A stretch of 64,000 nucleotides of DNA from an uncultured Ruminococcus sp. (GTDB lineage: Bacteria; Bacillota; Clostridia; Monoglobales; Monoglobaceae), in NCBI GenBank assembly GCA_902766745.1, contig CACXES010000017.1, positions 1 to 64,000 on the forward strand, given 5' to 3'. Below the pieces are notes generated by a model. It was not told the origin of the DNA and did no database searches. It worked only from the letters and a program-made list of their open reading frames with translations. The translations under genes and the position numbers were made by a program. Of this stretch, positions 43,176-52,414 are shown one piece after another; position 1 is the first letter of the stretch; every line of letters starts with the position of its first letter.

Positions 43176-44990
43176 TTGAAGAAGATAGGCTTTGATAAGG
43201 TCAAGCTCAATTCGGGTTTGTGGAAGACGCTTCAGACCCGCAATGAGGAAACTACGATTTATGCGGTAAAGGACAGATTTGAGGAAACAGGGAGGTTCAA
43301 GGCGTTCTCCTGCGATTGGAGGGAAGGCGAGGATAAAAAACCTCACTTTTTCTGGGATTCGGACGTGGCAAAGTGGATAGAGGGTGTGGCGTACAGTATG
43401 ATAAACGGCAAAAACCGTGAGCAGGAGGCGTTTATCGACAGCATTGTGGATATGATAGAGACAAACAGGTACGACGACGGGTATTTTAACATATATTACA
43501 CGGTGTGCGAAAAGGGAAAGCGGTGGACGGAGAGATATAATCACGAGCTGTACTGTGCCGGACATCTGATTGAGGCGGCAATTGCCTACAAAAAGGCAAC
43601 GGGGAAGGATAAGTTCTTAAAACTGATGTTCGACTATGCCGATTGTATATATAAAACCTTCGTAACAGAGAACAGTGCATCGTTTATGACGCCCGGGCAT
43701 GAGGAAATAGAGCTTGCGTTGGTTAAGCTTTATGAGGAAACGGGGGAGCCGAGACATCTTGAATTGGCAGAATTTTTCATCGATAAGCGCGGCAATAACG
43801 ATAAGGATTTAGAAGATGAATGCGGCGTTAATTGCTTATATATCCAAGCCCATAAACCGGTCAGAGAGCAGAGAGAGGCAGTGGGTCACGCTGTCCGTGC
43901 CTGCTATCTGTACAGTGCGATGGCAGATTTGGCGAGGATAAACAATGATGCGGCACTGCGCACAGCGTGCGAAAGCCTGTTTGACGACATAAGCAAAAGA
44001 AAGATGTACATTACCGGCGGTATCGGTTCGGGGTTCAGTACAGAGTGCTTTACCGTACCATATGACCTGCCCAACAACGAGGCGTATGCCGAAACCTGTG
44101 CGGCAATTTCCCTTGCCATGTTCGGACAGAGAATGCTGGAGCTCGATGTGGATTCAAAGTATTCCGATGTGGTGGAGAAGGTACTGTATAACGGAATAAT
44201 TTCCGGACTGTCACTCGGCGGTGACGCATTCTTCTACGAAAATCCGCTGGCATACGATAAGCCTGTATCTGCGGAGTATGACCGTCAAATGAATGCAGGC
44301 GGCAGGCACAGAACCATACGGGAGCGTGCAAAGATTTTCGGATGCTCTTGCTGTCCTCCGAACATAAATCGATTTTTTGCGGCTGTGGGTGATTATATCT
44401 GCGGATGTGACGAGGAGACGGTTTATATTCACCAGTTTATGGATTGTGACATAAATCTCGGCGATGAGAGCTTAAAGATAGAAACACAATATCCGAGAGA
44501 CGGAAAGATTAAAATCACCTACAGCGGCGGCAGGAGGATCGCCGTCAGATGCCCCGAATGGTGCAGGAAGATAATTTGTCATGTGCCGCACACAACCCGC
44601 AAGGGATATATGTATTTTGAAAATACAGATTGTCTTGAGGTTGAATTTGAGATTCGGCCGAGGCTTGTCCGTGCTGCGTCTGCGGTTATCGCCGACAGCG
44701 GCTGTACGGCGGTGATGTGCGGACCTGTTGTCTACTGCGCCGAAGCGGTTGACAACGGTGATAATATCGGTGATTTGTATATCTTAAAGGATGGGAAAAT
44801 CAACACGGTCGAGAGCACCCTGACCGAGCTTTGCGACTTAGAGGCAGACGGAGCGAGAATGGCTGAGCAGAGAGAGCTTTACGCCGACTATATGGCTGAG
44901 CTTGAACCGTGTAAAATCAGGCTGATACCATATTATGCCTTTGCAAACCGAGGAGCCTCGGAAATGCGTGTATGGCTGAACATAAGATAA
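43176..44990 (+). CDS. GH127 beta-L-arabinofuranosidase-like glycoside hydrolase
   Basis: A 604-residue cytoplasmic enzyme (no signal peptide) of the GH127/DUF1680 family, whose founding member removes beta-L-arabinofuranose. Seen: SGLWKTLQTRNEET, the alpha/alpha-barrel segments WDSDVAKWIEGVAYSM and YNHELYCAGHLIEAAIAY, EAYAETCAAISLAMF (with the catalytic Glu region) and GCSCCPPNINRFFA, the Zn-Cys cluster holding the cysteine nucleophile. TTG 43176 is chosen because AGGAGA (43163-43168) is seven bases upstream; ATG 43152 is in frame but lacks a ribosome site. An AraC regulator is divergent. GH127 includes other specificities (e.g. GH146-like arabinan enzymes), so the exact linkage is uncertain. 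Confidence 0.88.
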   Translation: MKKIGFDKVKLNSGLWKTLQTRNEETTIYAVKDRFEETGRFKAFSCDWREGEDKKPHFFWDSDVAKWIEGVAYSMINGKNREQEAFIDSIVDMIETNRYDDGYFNIYYTVCEKGKRWTERYNHELYCAGHLIEAAIAYKKATGKDKFLKLMFDYADCIYKTFVTENSASFMTPGHEEIELALVKLYEETGEPRHLELAEFFIDKRGNNDKDLEDECGVNCLYIQAHKPVREQREAVGHAVRACYLYSAMADLARINNDAALRTACESLFDDISKRKMYITGGIGSGFSTECFTVPYDLPNNEAYAETCAAISLAMFGQRMLELDVDSKYSDVVEKVLYNGIISGLSLGGDAFFYENPLAYDKPVSAEYDRQMNAGGRHRTIRERAKIFGCSCCPPNINRFFAAVGDYICGCDEETVYIHQFMDCDINLGDESLKIETQYPRDGKIKITYSGGRRIAVRCPEWCRKIICHVPHTTRKGYMYFENTDCLEVEFEIRPRLVRAASAVIADSGCTAVMCGPVVYCAEAVDNGDNIGDLYILKDGKINTVESTLTELCDLEADGARMAEQRELYADYMAELEPCKIRLIPYYAFANRGASEMRVWLNIR

Positions 44991-44999
44991 AAAATAAGG

Positions 45000-45022
45000 G
45001 CACGGCTGTTTAGGCTGTGCCT
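45000..45022. terminator. Bidirectional terminator between GH127 and the GT2 gene
   Basis: GGCACGGC/GCTGTGCC-type 8-bp stem with one G-U and flanking A/T runs. It overlaps the stop codon (45010-45012) of the minus-strand GT2 gene. Confidence 0.7.
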
Positions 45023-46248
45023 TTATCGTTTTGGCTGATTTCTGCTTCGTATTTATACATTAAATCATTCTTTGCACGAAGCGCAATATATGATGCGGCG
45101 GCGTGGTCGCCCTTTATGCAGATCCACCTTATATCATCGGCGGAGGATATGGAGTTTCGGCAGATTGCCGCATCATAGCCGACTGCGCCGTCGGCGGCAT
45201 TCTGTGCAACGAGAAATTTCGGAACCCCCTCGGGGATATCGCAGGTGGGCGCAATTCCGCCTATATTGACATAGGCGAGATTCATCGGCGAATATGCCGC
45301 CGCCCTTTCCATTGCCTTAGCTGAACGGAGAATACATCCCACCTTTGACAGGGCATTCTCAAAGGACGGATCGCTCCCGTCTAAATAGATATTGAGGGTT
45401 TTTGTGTAAAACTCGCGGCGCACCTCGTCAAGCTCCATAAGCCTCGGACGTGATGCGGTGATGCCAAGCTCTGCATCATGGGCGGTCAGAGAGTCGGAGT
45501 GCATACGATATTCGTAAATCGGCCGCATATGCAGCAGATGCTTTATCGAAAAAAAGCTGTTCATTCGCATAAAGTAATCATAGTCCTCAAGCATGAACTT
45601 GTATTCCGAATAGCCGCCCAGGGTCTGCGCCGCTCCCGCCCTGTACAAAAACGCCGCACCGATGGTGTTGTTTGCCGTTGTGTTGAGGCTTGCGGTGGAA
45701 TCGGGGAGAATTACGTTTCCGCTGAGCGGCGGAATTTCGTACCAGCCGCGGCCGCGGAGAATATCTCCGTTTTCGTCTATAAGCCGCATATTACCGTAAA
45801 CCATATCACAGCTTCGGTCGCTTAGCAGCTCCGAGCATAAAAGCTCAAGGCATTGAGGGAGCATACGGTTGTCGGCACTGGTCCAGGTGTAAAACTCGCC
45901 GTTTGCCGCAGAAAAGCCGTTGTTCAGGGCGAACGGCAGAGTCATATTCCGCTGATGAATGACACGGACTCTCTCGTCCGCTTGCAGATATGAATCGGCA
46001 ATCTCTCCCGACCTGTCGGCAGAGCCGTCGTCAACGATAATAAGCTCTAAATTTGTGTATGTCTGACCCAGCACCGATAAAATCGCCTCGTCAAGATATT
46101 TTTCACAGTTAAAAACCGGCAGCACAACGGAAATCATACCCGCCTTTCCGCAGCAGCCCACGTCTGCCGAGAACAGCGGAAAGTGCTTTTCTATGTAATT
46201 TTTTTGATGTCTGAACGTATTGACGTAAAACCGCTTGAACAGCTGCAC
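45010..46248 (-). CDS. GT2-family glycosyltransferase
   Basis: A 412-residue GT-A fold enzyme: ISVVLPVFNCEKYLDEAILSVLGQ (about 40-63), LIIVDDGSADRSGEIAD with the DDG nucleotide-binding Asp, GFSAANGEFYTWTSADNRM (DxD-equivalent) and LEDYDYFMRMNSFFSIKH. It should transfer a sugar from a nucleotide donor to a surface glycan. The C-terminal ~110 residues have no recognised domain. Its start overlaps the upstream glycosyltransferase by 58 nt; if translation instead starts at Met 38 (about 46137) there is no overlap. The last gene of serS-wzt-GT2-GT2. Confidence 0.85.
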   Translation of the reverse strand: MQLFKRFYVNTFRHQKNYIEKHFPLFSADVGCCGKAGMISVVLPVFNCEKYLDEAILSVLGQTYTNLELIIVDDGSADRSGEIADSYLQADERVRVIHQRNMTLPFALNNGFSAANGEFYTWTSADNRMLPQCLELLCSELLSDRSCDMVYGNMRLIDENGDILRGRGWYEIPPLSGNVILPDSTASLNTTANNTIGAAFLYRAGAAQTLGGYSEYKFMLEDYDYFMRMNSFFSIKHLLHMRPIYEYRMHSDSLTAHDAELGITASRPRLMELDEVRREFYTKTLNIYLDGSDPSFENALSKVGCILRSAKAMERAAAYSPMNLAYVNIGGIAPTCDIPEGVPKFLVAQNAADGAVGYDAAICRNSISSADDIRWICIKGDHAAASYIALRAKNDLMYKYEAEISQNDKGTA

Positions 46249-47300
46249 TCCGCATCCTCCTCTATCATCTTTAAAACCGCTTCAAAAGCGGAAATTTCAC
46301 ATTCCTTGTAGAACACCGCCGTTTCCTGACCGTGGTTTTTCAGACGCTTAGCCTCGGCATGGGCAATTTTAAGCCGCTCTCGGACGTAAGCCTCTGTCCA
46401 GACCTGCCCGGTATAGCCGTCCCTGCATAAGCGGTAGTATGTGACGGTTCCCTCGTAAATCGTCTGCCGTACATGCTCGGCGGAAAAACGGGACTTGTCA
46501 ACCATATGCAGCACCGCCGCTTGCGGCTCTATTCCGATCTTCATGCCGCTGTTTTTTGCCAGATAGCACAGGGCGGTCTCCTCGCCGCCTGCAAAGTTGT
46601 TTCCGCACCGACCGAAATCCTCCGAGAAGCCGCCCAGGGCGTCGAGGACGCTGTGACGTATGCCGAAGCACGCACCGTAGGGCAGCTTATAATCCCCTCG
46701 GATTTTTCTGAATCGCTTGTAGGGTACGGTGTATGCGCTCCACAGGGCTTCACGCCCGGGGAGAAAAATTTCCGGTACGGGCTTCGGAAGCTTTAAATGT
46801 ATCTGACCGCCGATTATTGCACAGTCGGGATGCCTTATGAAGGCGTTATACATATTCTCGGCAAGCCGAGGCATGGCGATTGCGTCATCGTCAATATAGA
46901 GCAGATACTCACCGTGTGCGTGGCTTGCCCCGGTGTTTCGCGCACGGGACAGACCGAGTCGGGGCTCGCAGATAAGCCTTACCCCGTCGGGCAGCAATGT
47001 TTTGGGAAATTCCCTGTCGGAGTTGCTTACAACTATCACCTCAAGGGGAATCTGCGGCATCTGCGCCGTTACGGACTTTGCCGCCTCCGCTGCGGATACG
47101 GGTCTGTCATAGGTGCATATAATAACCGATAAAATGTCTTTGTAGGCATTGGTGACATTACGGTGCGTAATAGATTTACTTGACAATATATTACTTTTGT
47201 TGCGCAGCTCGTTAAATCCCTTGCGGAGAGCCAAGCGAATACCGCCGTATTTAATTTCGGAGACGTTTGATAAGCGTATGTTCGCCTTTTGCTTTTTCAT
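46191..47300 (-). CDS. GT2-family glycosyltransferase
   Basis: A 369-residue GT-A enzyme preceded by a basic ~50-residue N-terminus. Core motifs: LSVIICTYDRPVSAAEAAKS (about 55-75), EVIVVSNSDREFP, GLSRARNTGASHAHGEYLLY, IDDDAIAMP (DxD-type metal site) and the acceptor-side DALGGFSEDFGRCGNNFAGGEE. It is predicted cytoplasmic and acts on a lipid-linked or protein-linked glycan; donor and acceptor are unknown. It lies 35 nt downstream of the Wzt-like ATPase and overlaps the next GT2 gene, which argues for one glycan pathway. Confidence 0.86.
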   Translation of the reverse strand: MKKQKANIRLSNVSEIKYGGIRLALRKGFNELRNKSNILSSKSITHRNVTNAYKDILSVIICTYDRPVSAAEAAKSVTAQMPQIPLEVIVVSNSDREFPKTLLPDGVRLICEPRLGLSRARNTGASHAHGEYLLYIDDDAIAMPRLAENMYNAFIRHPDCAIIGGQIHLKLPKPVPEIFLPGREALWSAYTVPYKRFRKIRGDYKLPYGACFGIRHSVLDALGGFSEDFGRCGNNFAGGEETALCYLAKNSGMKIGIEPQAAVLHMVDKSRFSAEHVRQTIYEGTVTYYRLCRDGYTGQVWTEAYVRERLKIAHAEAKRLKNHGQETAVFYKECEISAFEAVLKMIEEDAECSCSSGFTSIRSDIKKIT

Positions 47301-47335
47301 GGCATTACCCCGTTTCTTAAGGCTTATACTGAATA

Positions 47336-48508
47336 TTATTCAACTTCAAAATCTGCGCCGCCGCTGAAAAGACCCAGCATGGGCGTTTCGGAGACAACCT
47401 CGAACACCGCCGCACCCTCTATGTAATCGTAGTATTTTATGGGGGCGGTGCTCCTGTCCTCCAGTGACAGGCAGAGGGAATACTCGCCGCCGCAAAGCAG
47501 GCAGGGATAGCTTATCGTGACTCGGTGTCGCCCGTGTGAGGTGAACCGAATGCCGTTGTCGGCGGTGGATAAAACCTGCAAGTCCAGGCCGAAGCCGTTC
47601 TTTATCGCCGCCGAAACGGCAAGCGTGTCAAGCCGTGCGTCGTGTGGAATGTCTATGTCAATTATAATTTTAACCGTTTGTCCGTGCCGCTGTGTTTTAG
47701 GAATTTCCGCAGAGATAATCGTCCCCACAGCTGCGCCGAACCTGTTTATACAGTCGAAGCCGCCTGCTTCCGAAACGGATTTGTGTAATATATTATCTAC
47801 GCTACCTGTTACATACTCCATGTAAGCGGCACTGACCTCGGCGGTCGAGCCGTCCATTTTCAAAACACCGCCGTCAAGCCACAGTGTACGCTCGCAAAAG
47901 CGGCGTATGGTGTCAATGTCGTGACTGACCATCAGAACGGTTGTGCCGCTGTTTTTCATCTCATTTATTTTACTAAAGCATTTTTGACGAAAGGCGAAGT
48001 CGCCCACTGCCAGTGCCTCGTCAATTATGAGAATATCGGGTCTTGCCGCCACCGCACAGGCAAAGGCAAGCCGCAGAAACATTCCGTCGGAGTAGGTTTT
48101 GACGGGTTTTTTGATATAGTCGCCGATATCGGCAAAGGCGATGATCTCCGGAAGCATTGCCTTGATTTGCGCCCGAGTATAACCCATAACCGTTTCATTT
48201 AAGTATATGTTGGAAATTCCGTTATATTCCGAATTAAAGCCGCAGCCCAGCTCCAAAAGGGAAGAAATTTTTCCGTCTGTAAAGATTGTGCCGGAGCTTT
48301 GGGCGGTTACGCCGCAAAGCAGCTTTAAAAGGGTGGACTTTCCCGAGCCGTTTACGCCGATAATTCCCACACATTCCCCGGATTTTATCTCAAAGGAAAC
48401 GTCGCTGAGTGCCGCTGCAGACGGCTTTGACGAAAACAAGCCCCGAAGAAACTTACATCGAGGCTTGTTGTATATTTTGGTCAGGTTTTTTACGGATATG
48501 CGTATCAT
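47336..48508 (-). CDS. Polysaccharide ABC exporter ATPase (Wzt/TagH type) with C-terminal domain
   Basis: A 390-residue ATP-binding protein of the ABC-2 polysaccharide or teichoic acid exporter class. Walker [10 protein letters not shown] (51-59), signature [12 protein letters not shown] (138-149), Walker [14 protein letters not shown] (158-170) and a switch His in VSHDID. The SDGM signature, in place of LSGGQ, is typical of Wzt/TagH. Residues ~245-385 form a Wzt_C-like beta domain that in characterised exporters recognises the glycan terminus. The ATG overlaps the serS stop by 4 nt, so translation is coupled. No permease (Wzm/TagG) is adjacent or elsewhere in the window, which is unusual. 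Confidence 0.9.
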   Translation of the reverse strand: MIRISVKNLTKIYNKPRCKFLRGLFSSKPSAAALSDVSFEIKSGECVGIIGVNGSGKSTLLKLLCGVTAQSSGTIFTDGKISSLLELGCGFNSEYNGISNIYLNETVMGYTRAQIKAMLPEIIAFADIGDYIKKPVKTYSDGMFLRLAFACAVAARPDILIIDEALAVGDFAFRQKCFSKINEMKNSGTTVLMVSHDIDTIRRFCERTLWLDGGVLKMDGSTAEVSAAYMEYVTGSVDNILHKSVSEAGGFDCINRFGAAVGTIISAEIPKTQRHGQTVKIIIDIDIPHDARLDTLAVSAAIKNGFGLDLQVLSTADNGIRFTSHGRHRVTISYPCLLCGGEYSLCLSLEDRSTAPIKYYDYIEGAAVFEVVSETPMLGLFSGGADFEVE

Positions 48509-49782
48509 TCGGGTAAAATGACTTCCATGCCGCCCATGTAGGGACGAAGCACCTCGGGAACGGTCACGCTTCCGTCCGCATTCTGATAATTCTCAAGTAT
48601 TGCGGCGGTGGTTCTGCCGATTGCCACGCCGGAGCCGTTTAAGGTATGAACAAGCTGCGCCTTGTCCTTGGGCGAATCCTTGTATTTTATGTTTGCACGG
48701 CGTGCCTGGAAGTCCTCGAAGTTACTGCAGGAGGAAATCTCAACGTAGCGGTTGTAGCTGGGCATCCATACCTCGATATCGTACTTCATTGCGGCGGTAA
48801 AGCCCAGGTCGCCGATACATATCTTAACAACGTGATAAGGGAGCTTTAATAGCTGCAAAACCGATTCGGCATCGGCAACCAGCTTTTCAAGCTCGTCATA
48901 GGAATCCTCAGGTTTTGTGAATTTTACAAGCTCAACCTTGTTAAACTGGTGCTGACGGATAAGGCCTCTCGTGTCGCGGCCTGCCGAGCCTGCCTCGGCA
49001 CGGAAGCAAGCGGTGTATGCACAGTACTTTATCGGAAGCTTTGTGCCGTCAAGAATTTCGTCGCGATGCATATTCGTAACGGGAACCTCAGCCGTGGGAA
49101 CCAAGAAGTAATCGGTGTTCGCCACCTTAAAAGCGTCCTCCTCAAACTTCGGAAGCTGCCCCGTGCCGACCATGCTGTTTCTGTGAACCATGAACGGGGG
49201 GAATATCTCCTTGTAGCCGTTGCGCCTTGTGTGGGTGTCAAGATAGAAGTTCACGATTGCACGCTCAAGCTGTGCGCCGGCACCGCTGTATACCGTGAAG
49301 CGTGTACCGGTAATTTTTGCTGCCGTCTCGGGGTCGAGAATGTTAAGGTCTGCGCCCAAATCCCAGTGTGCCTTCGGTTCAAAATCAAACGTTGTCGGCT
49401 CCATAAAACGGCGTACCTCAACGTTGTCTGCGTCGGTATCACCGTCGGGAACGGTGGGGTTCGGAATATTCGGGATTGTGTACATAATAGCCGAAATCTT
49501 TTCGTCCAGCTCACGGATTTTATCGTTGTCCTCCTTGATTGCGTCGGAGAGAGCCTTCATCTCCTCAAAAACTGCGGTTGTATCCTCGCCTGCCTTCTTC
49601 ATTGCAGGGATTTTTTTCGAAACGCTGTTTTGCTCCGCCTTCTTTTGGTCTGCCTCAAAGGTCAGCTCGCGCCGCTGTCTGTCAAGCTCCAAAAGTCCGT
49701 CAATATCAACATTTTCCTTTCTGCGTGCAAGCGCAGCCTTTACCTTCTCGGGTTCTGTTCTGAGTAACTTTATATCTATCAT
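48505..49782 (-). CDS. serS: Seryl-tRNA synthetase
   Basis: Class II synthetase of 425 residues charging tRNA-Ser. The N-terminal antiparallel coiled-coil arm covers about 1-105 (rich in Lys/Glu, [19 protein letters not shown]). The catalytic core has motif 2 [24 protein letters not shown] and motif 3 [19 protein letters not shown]. Length is normal. It is transcribed on the minus strand ahead of a Wzt-like ATPase gene with a 4-nt stop/start overlap, linking a housekeeping gene with glycan export. No T-box is seen upstream. Confidence 0.96.
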   Translation of the reverse strand: MIDIKLLRTEPEKVKAALARRKENVDIDGLLELDRQRRELTFEADQKKAEQNSVSKKIPAMKKAGEDTTAVFEEMKALSDAIKEDNDKIRELDEKISAIMYTIPNIPNPTVPDGDTDADNVEVRRFMEPTTFDFEPKAHWDLGADLNILDPETAAKITGTRFTVYSGAGAQLERAIVNFYLDTHTRRNGYKEIFPPFMVHRNSMVGTGQLPKFEEDAFKVANTDYFLVPTAEVPVTNMHRDEILDGTKLPIKYCAYTACFRAEAGSAGRDTRGLIRQHQFNKVELVKFTKPEDSYDELEKLVADAESVLQLLKLPYHVVKICIGDLGFTAAMKYDIEVWMPSYNRYVEISSCSNFEDFQARRANIKYKDSPKDKAQLVHTLNGSGVAIGRTTAAILENYQNADGSVTVPEVLRPYMGGMEVILPE

Positions 49783-49868
49783 AATATCAATACCTTTCTG
49801 CCCGCTTATGCAAATTTAAACTTCCTCCCTGTCCTGCGAGCATAACAGAGATGTAATATATTACTTAA

Positions 49869-50303
49869 TTAATCTATTACGCCGGCCGCCTTGAGCGAGT
49901 CGGTTACGAGCCGCAGAAATTCCGATGCGGACTCGGGAACATTGTCCTTGTCAAGTGCATCGTATGCGGCCTTTGCTTCATCTAAGCTCCCGCCCTCAAT
50001 CAGACGGCTGATCTCAGATAGCTTGTCCGCATATTCCCTATCGGCGGTCAAAGCGTCGCGTTCGCTCTCGATCGACTTAAGCTGTTCCTTAAGCCGGTAA
50101 TTCTCGTTTGAAAGACCGGTAATCTGCTCTTGAATAGATGCGTTAACCCTTGTGGATTCATCCAGCTGTGATTCATAGCCGGAGGTTATATCCTGCTCGC
50201 GGTTATCCGCCATTGCCGCAACAATGATTATCAGAACCACCATCAAAAGCATGATTGTCGCATAGGTGGCAATACGCCCTGTTTTCTTTGTTTCATTCTC
50301 CAA
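49869..50303 (-). CDS. Membrane-anchored coiled-coil protein of unknown function
   Basis: A 144-residue protein with one membrane segment near the N-terminus (about 12-32, TYATIMLLMVVLIIIVAAMA), a predicted coiled coil (about 40-90, LKEQLKSIESERDALTADRE) and a C-terminal helical part (about 95-142, GGSLDEAKAAYDALDK) resembling a single TPR-like hairpin. I recognise no named family. Topology is probably N-in with the coiled coil outside. It lies between parB and serS on the same strand, possibly co-transcribed; nothing shows a role in segregation. GAGGT-like ribosome site precedes the ATG. Confidence 0.65.
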   Translation of the reverse strand: MENETKKTGRIATYATIMLLMVVLIIIVAAMADNREQDITSGYESQLDESTRVNASIQEQITGLSNENYRLKEQLKSIESERDALTADREYADKLSEISRLIEGGSLDEAKAAYDALDKDNVPESASEFLRLVTDSLKAAGVID

Positions 50304-50464
50304 ATTATCTCACCTTACTTCCAAAATTTTAAAGTATATGCTTAATACGCCCAAAAACACGTCTTAAATGCAAAAGTGTGTGTTTTAATGATATATCATT
50401 GCTTGTCTGCAAAATTCCGCACACAGCGCAAATTTGAAGTGTCGAATTGTGTCGAATGTGAAAA

Positions 50465-51358
50465 TTATTTCCTCAATTCAAACAAGATACGCTCTAAGTC
50501 ATCCTTGCTGTAGTATTCAATCTCGATCTTGCCCTTTTTTGCGCCCTCACTGATTTTCACCTTTGTGCCAAAAAGCGAGGAGAGATTATTTTCCAAATCC
50601 TTGTAGTATTTTTGGGTCATGGGATTTACCGCTCTTTTTGCCGGTGCGGGTTTGCCCGAAGCGGCATTTTGCGCAAGAGCCTCCGCCTGACGAACATTGA
50701 GTCCGTCTTGGACGATTTTCTCCGCAAGCATAAGCTGCGTTTCTGTCGGGAGCGTCAAAAGTGCCCTTGCGTGGCCTTGAGTCAGCTTGTCCTCCTTGAG
50801 CATATCCTTGACCTCGGGACAAAGGTTGTTGAGCCTAAGTGAATTTGCCACTGCGCTGCGGCTTTTGCCGACTTTTTTTGCGACCTCGTCCTGCGTCAGA
50901 GCAAATGCATCTATTAAATGCTTGTAGCCCTCCGCCTCTTCTATGGGGTTTAGGTCGTCACGCTGCAAATTTTCAACCAGTGCCAGCTCCGACACCTCGC
51001 GGTCGTCAAACTCCTTTACTATACACGGAATTTCGTGAAGTCCGGCAAGCTTAGACGCACGCCAGCGCCGTTCACCTGCAACAATCTTATATGTTCCGTT
51101 TTTGTTGGGAGTAACAAGAATAGGTGATACAACGCCGTGCTCCTTGATTGATTCTGCCAACGCTTCAAGCTTGTCCGCATCGAAATCCTTGCGGGGCTGA
51201 TTTCGGTTCGGCTCAATATCTATAAGAGGTATCTCGGAGACTGCCGCCCCTTGGGGAGCAGTGCTGTTTATCTCTGAGATGATATCAACATCGCCGCTGC
51301 CGAAAAGTGCGCCGAGGCCTTTGCCCAACGGCTCATTTTTATGCTTAGCTGCTGCCAT
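50465..51358 (-). CDS. parB: Chromosome partitioning protein ParB (Spo0J)
   Basis: ParB binds parS, spreads and, as a CTP-dependent clamp, loads SMC near the origin. The 297-residue protein has N-terminal LGKGLGALFGSGDV (ParA-interacting peptide), the CTP-binding ParB/Srx domain (EIPLIDIEPNRNQPRKDFD; IVAGERRWRASKLAGL), a helix-turn-helix parS-binding domain (ALTQDEVAKKVGKSRSAVANSLRL) and a C-terminal dimerisation domain (about 245-297). It is 37 nt after parA, and two parS sites lie just upstream of parA. Identification is secure. Confidence 0.96.
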   Translation of the reverse strand: MAAAKHKNEPLGKGLGALFGSGDVDIISEINSTAPQGAAVSEIPLIDIEPNRNQPRKDFDADKLEALAESIKEHGVVSPILVTPNKNGTYKIVAGERRWRASKLAGLHEIPCIVKEFDDREVSELALVENLQRDDLNPIEEAEGYKHLIDAFALTQDEVAKKVGKSRSAVANSLRLNNLCPEVKDMLKEDKLTQGHARALLTLPTETQLMLAEKIVQDGLNVRQAEALAQNAASGKPAPAKRAVNPMTQKYYKDLENNLSSLFGTKVKISEGAKKGKIEIEYYSKDDLERILFELRK

Positions 51359-51395
51359 TTAATCACTTTCCTTTCATTATATTTGGTATGATGTA

Positions 51396-52157
51396 TTAAG
51401 AATTGCGCTTTATTACCTCGGATGCAAGCTTTTTATAGCATTTTGCGCCCTTTGAGGATTTATCGAAGGCACAAATAGGCTGCCCGAAGCTGGGTGCCTC
51501 GGAAAGGCGCACGTTTCGGGGAATAACCGTATCATATACCATTGCGCCAAAGTATTTGCGGACCTCCTCTGCCACCTGCCCCGAAAGCTTGGTTCTGCCG
51601 TCGTACATGGTCAGAAGAATACCTTCGATTTTAAGGCTCGGCTTTAGGGTCTGCTTAATGTTTTTTATGGTCTGCGTCAGGCGTGTAAGCCCCTCTAAGG
51701 CGTAATATTCGCATTGAATGGGAATAAGCACGCTGTCTGCGGCGCAGAGTGAGTTCAGTGTGATAAGCCCTAAGGACGGCGGGCAGTCAATGATTATAAA
51801 GTCATAATCCTCTGCCACCTCGTCAAGCTTGGATTTTAAGCGAAAATTCCTGTTTTCAAAGCTTACAAGCTCCACCTCTGCTCCGGCAAGGCCTATTGCC
51901 CCGGGACAAATCCAAAGCCGTCCGAAATCTGTTTTGATTGCGGCTTCTGCAACGGAAGTATCACCTACAAGACAGTCATAAATTGAAAGACTGTCCTCTG
52001 TGCTACTGACGCCCAGACCGCTTGTTGCGTTTGCCTGAGGGTCGGCATCAATGACAAGCACCTTTTTCTTTTGACCGAGACAAGCACTGAGGTTTATGGC
52101 GGTGGTTGTCTTTCCGACGCCGCCCTTCTGATTTGCAACTGCTATTATCTTGCCCAT
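51396..52157 (-). CDS. parA: Chromosome partitioning ATPase ParA (Soj)
   Basis: Walker-type ATPase of 253 residues that binds DNA as an ATP dimer and, with ParB, helps separate origins; in Firmicutes Soj also regulates DnaA. Deviant Walker A KGGVGKTTTAIN near residue 11, LVIDADPQANATSGLG, DFIIIDCPPSLGLITLNSL and VRLSEAPSFGQPICAFD. It is a chromosomal small-type ParA without an N-terminal HTH. The operon parA-parB is on the minus strand, with the parS pair 211-255 nt upstream of its start. Confidence 0.96.
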   Translation of the reverse strand: MGKIIAVANQKGGVGKTTTAINLSACLGQKKKVLVIDADPQANATSGLGVSSTEDSLSIYDCLVGDTSVAEAAIKTDFGRLWICPGAIGLAGAEVELVSFENRNFRLKSKLDEVAEDYDFIIIDCPPSLGLITLNSLCAADSVLIPIQCEYYALEGLTRLTQTIKNIKQTLKPSLKIEGILLTMYDGRTKLSGQVAEEVRKYFGAMVYDTVIPRNVRLSEAPSFGQPICAFDKSSKGAKCYKKLASEVIKRNS

Positions 52158-52249
52158 AATCTACCTCGCTTTACTGTGTCGTATTACTTTAGCTCAAGCG
52201 CAGATCTGCTCTGCGCAGACTGCAATTTGTCGCAGGCTCTGCTCCTTGC

Positions 52250-52282
52250 GGGCATCGCTCTGCGTTGCTCTGATTTAAATAA
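52250..52282. repeat. 33-nt sequence shared with 32190-32222
   Basis: See 32190-32222. Here it lies upstream of parA, close to hairpin GCGCAG/CTGCGC (52198-52203 with 52211-52216). Confidence 0.4.
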
Positions 52283-52367
52283 TACCACATATTCAAAAAA
52301 AATACAAGGCTTTCTGCCCTGTATTTTAAAAATATTTTGAAATTTGTGCAATTTTAAAAGTTATCTG

Positions 52368-52383
52368 TGTTTCACATGAAACA
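52368..52383. promoter_or_regulatory. parS site 1
   Basis: TGTTTCACATGAAACA, one base from the universal parS TGTTTCACGTGAAACA, beside parAB. Bound by ParB by established knowledge of the family. Confidence 0.9.
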
Positions 52384-52396
52384 ATTTGTCAAACAA

Positions 52397-52412
52397 TGTT
52401 TCATGTGAAACA
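52397..52412. promoter_or_regulatory. parS site 2 (exact inverse of site 1)
   Basis: TGTTTCATGTGAAACA, the exact reverse complement of site 1, 13 bp away and 2 bp from the tex stop codon. The two sites form one larger inverted repeat. Confidence 0.9.
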
Positions 52413-52414
52413 TT

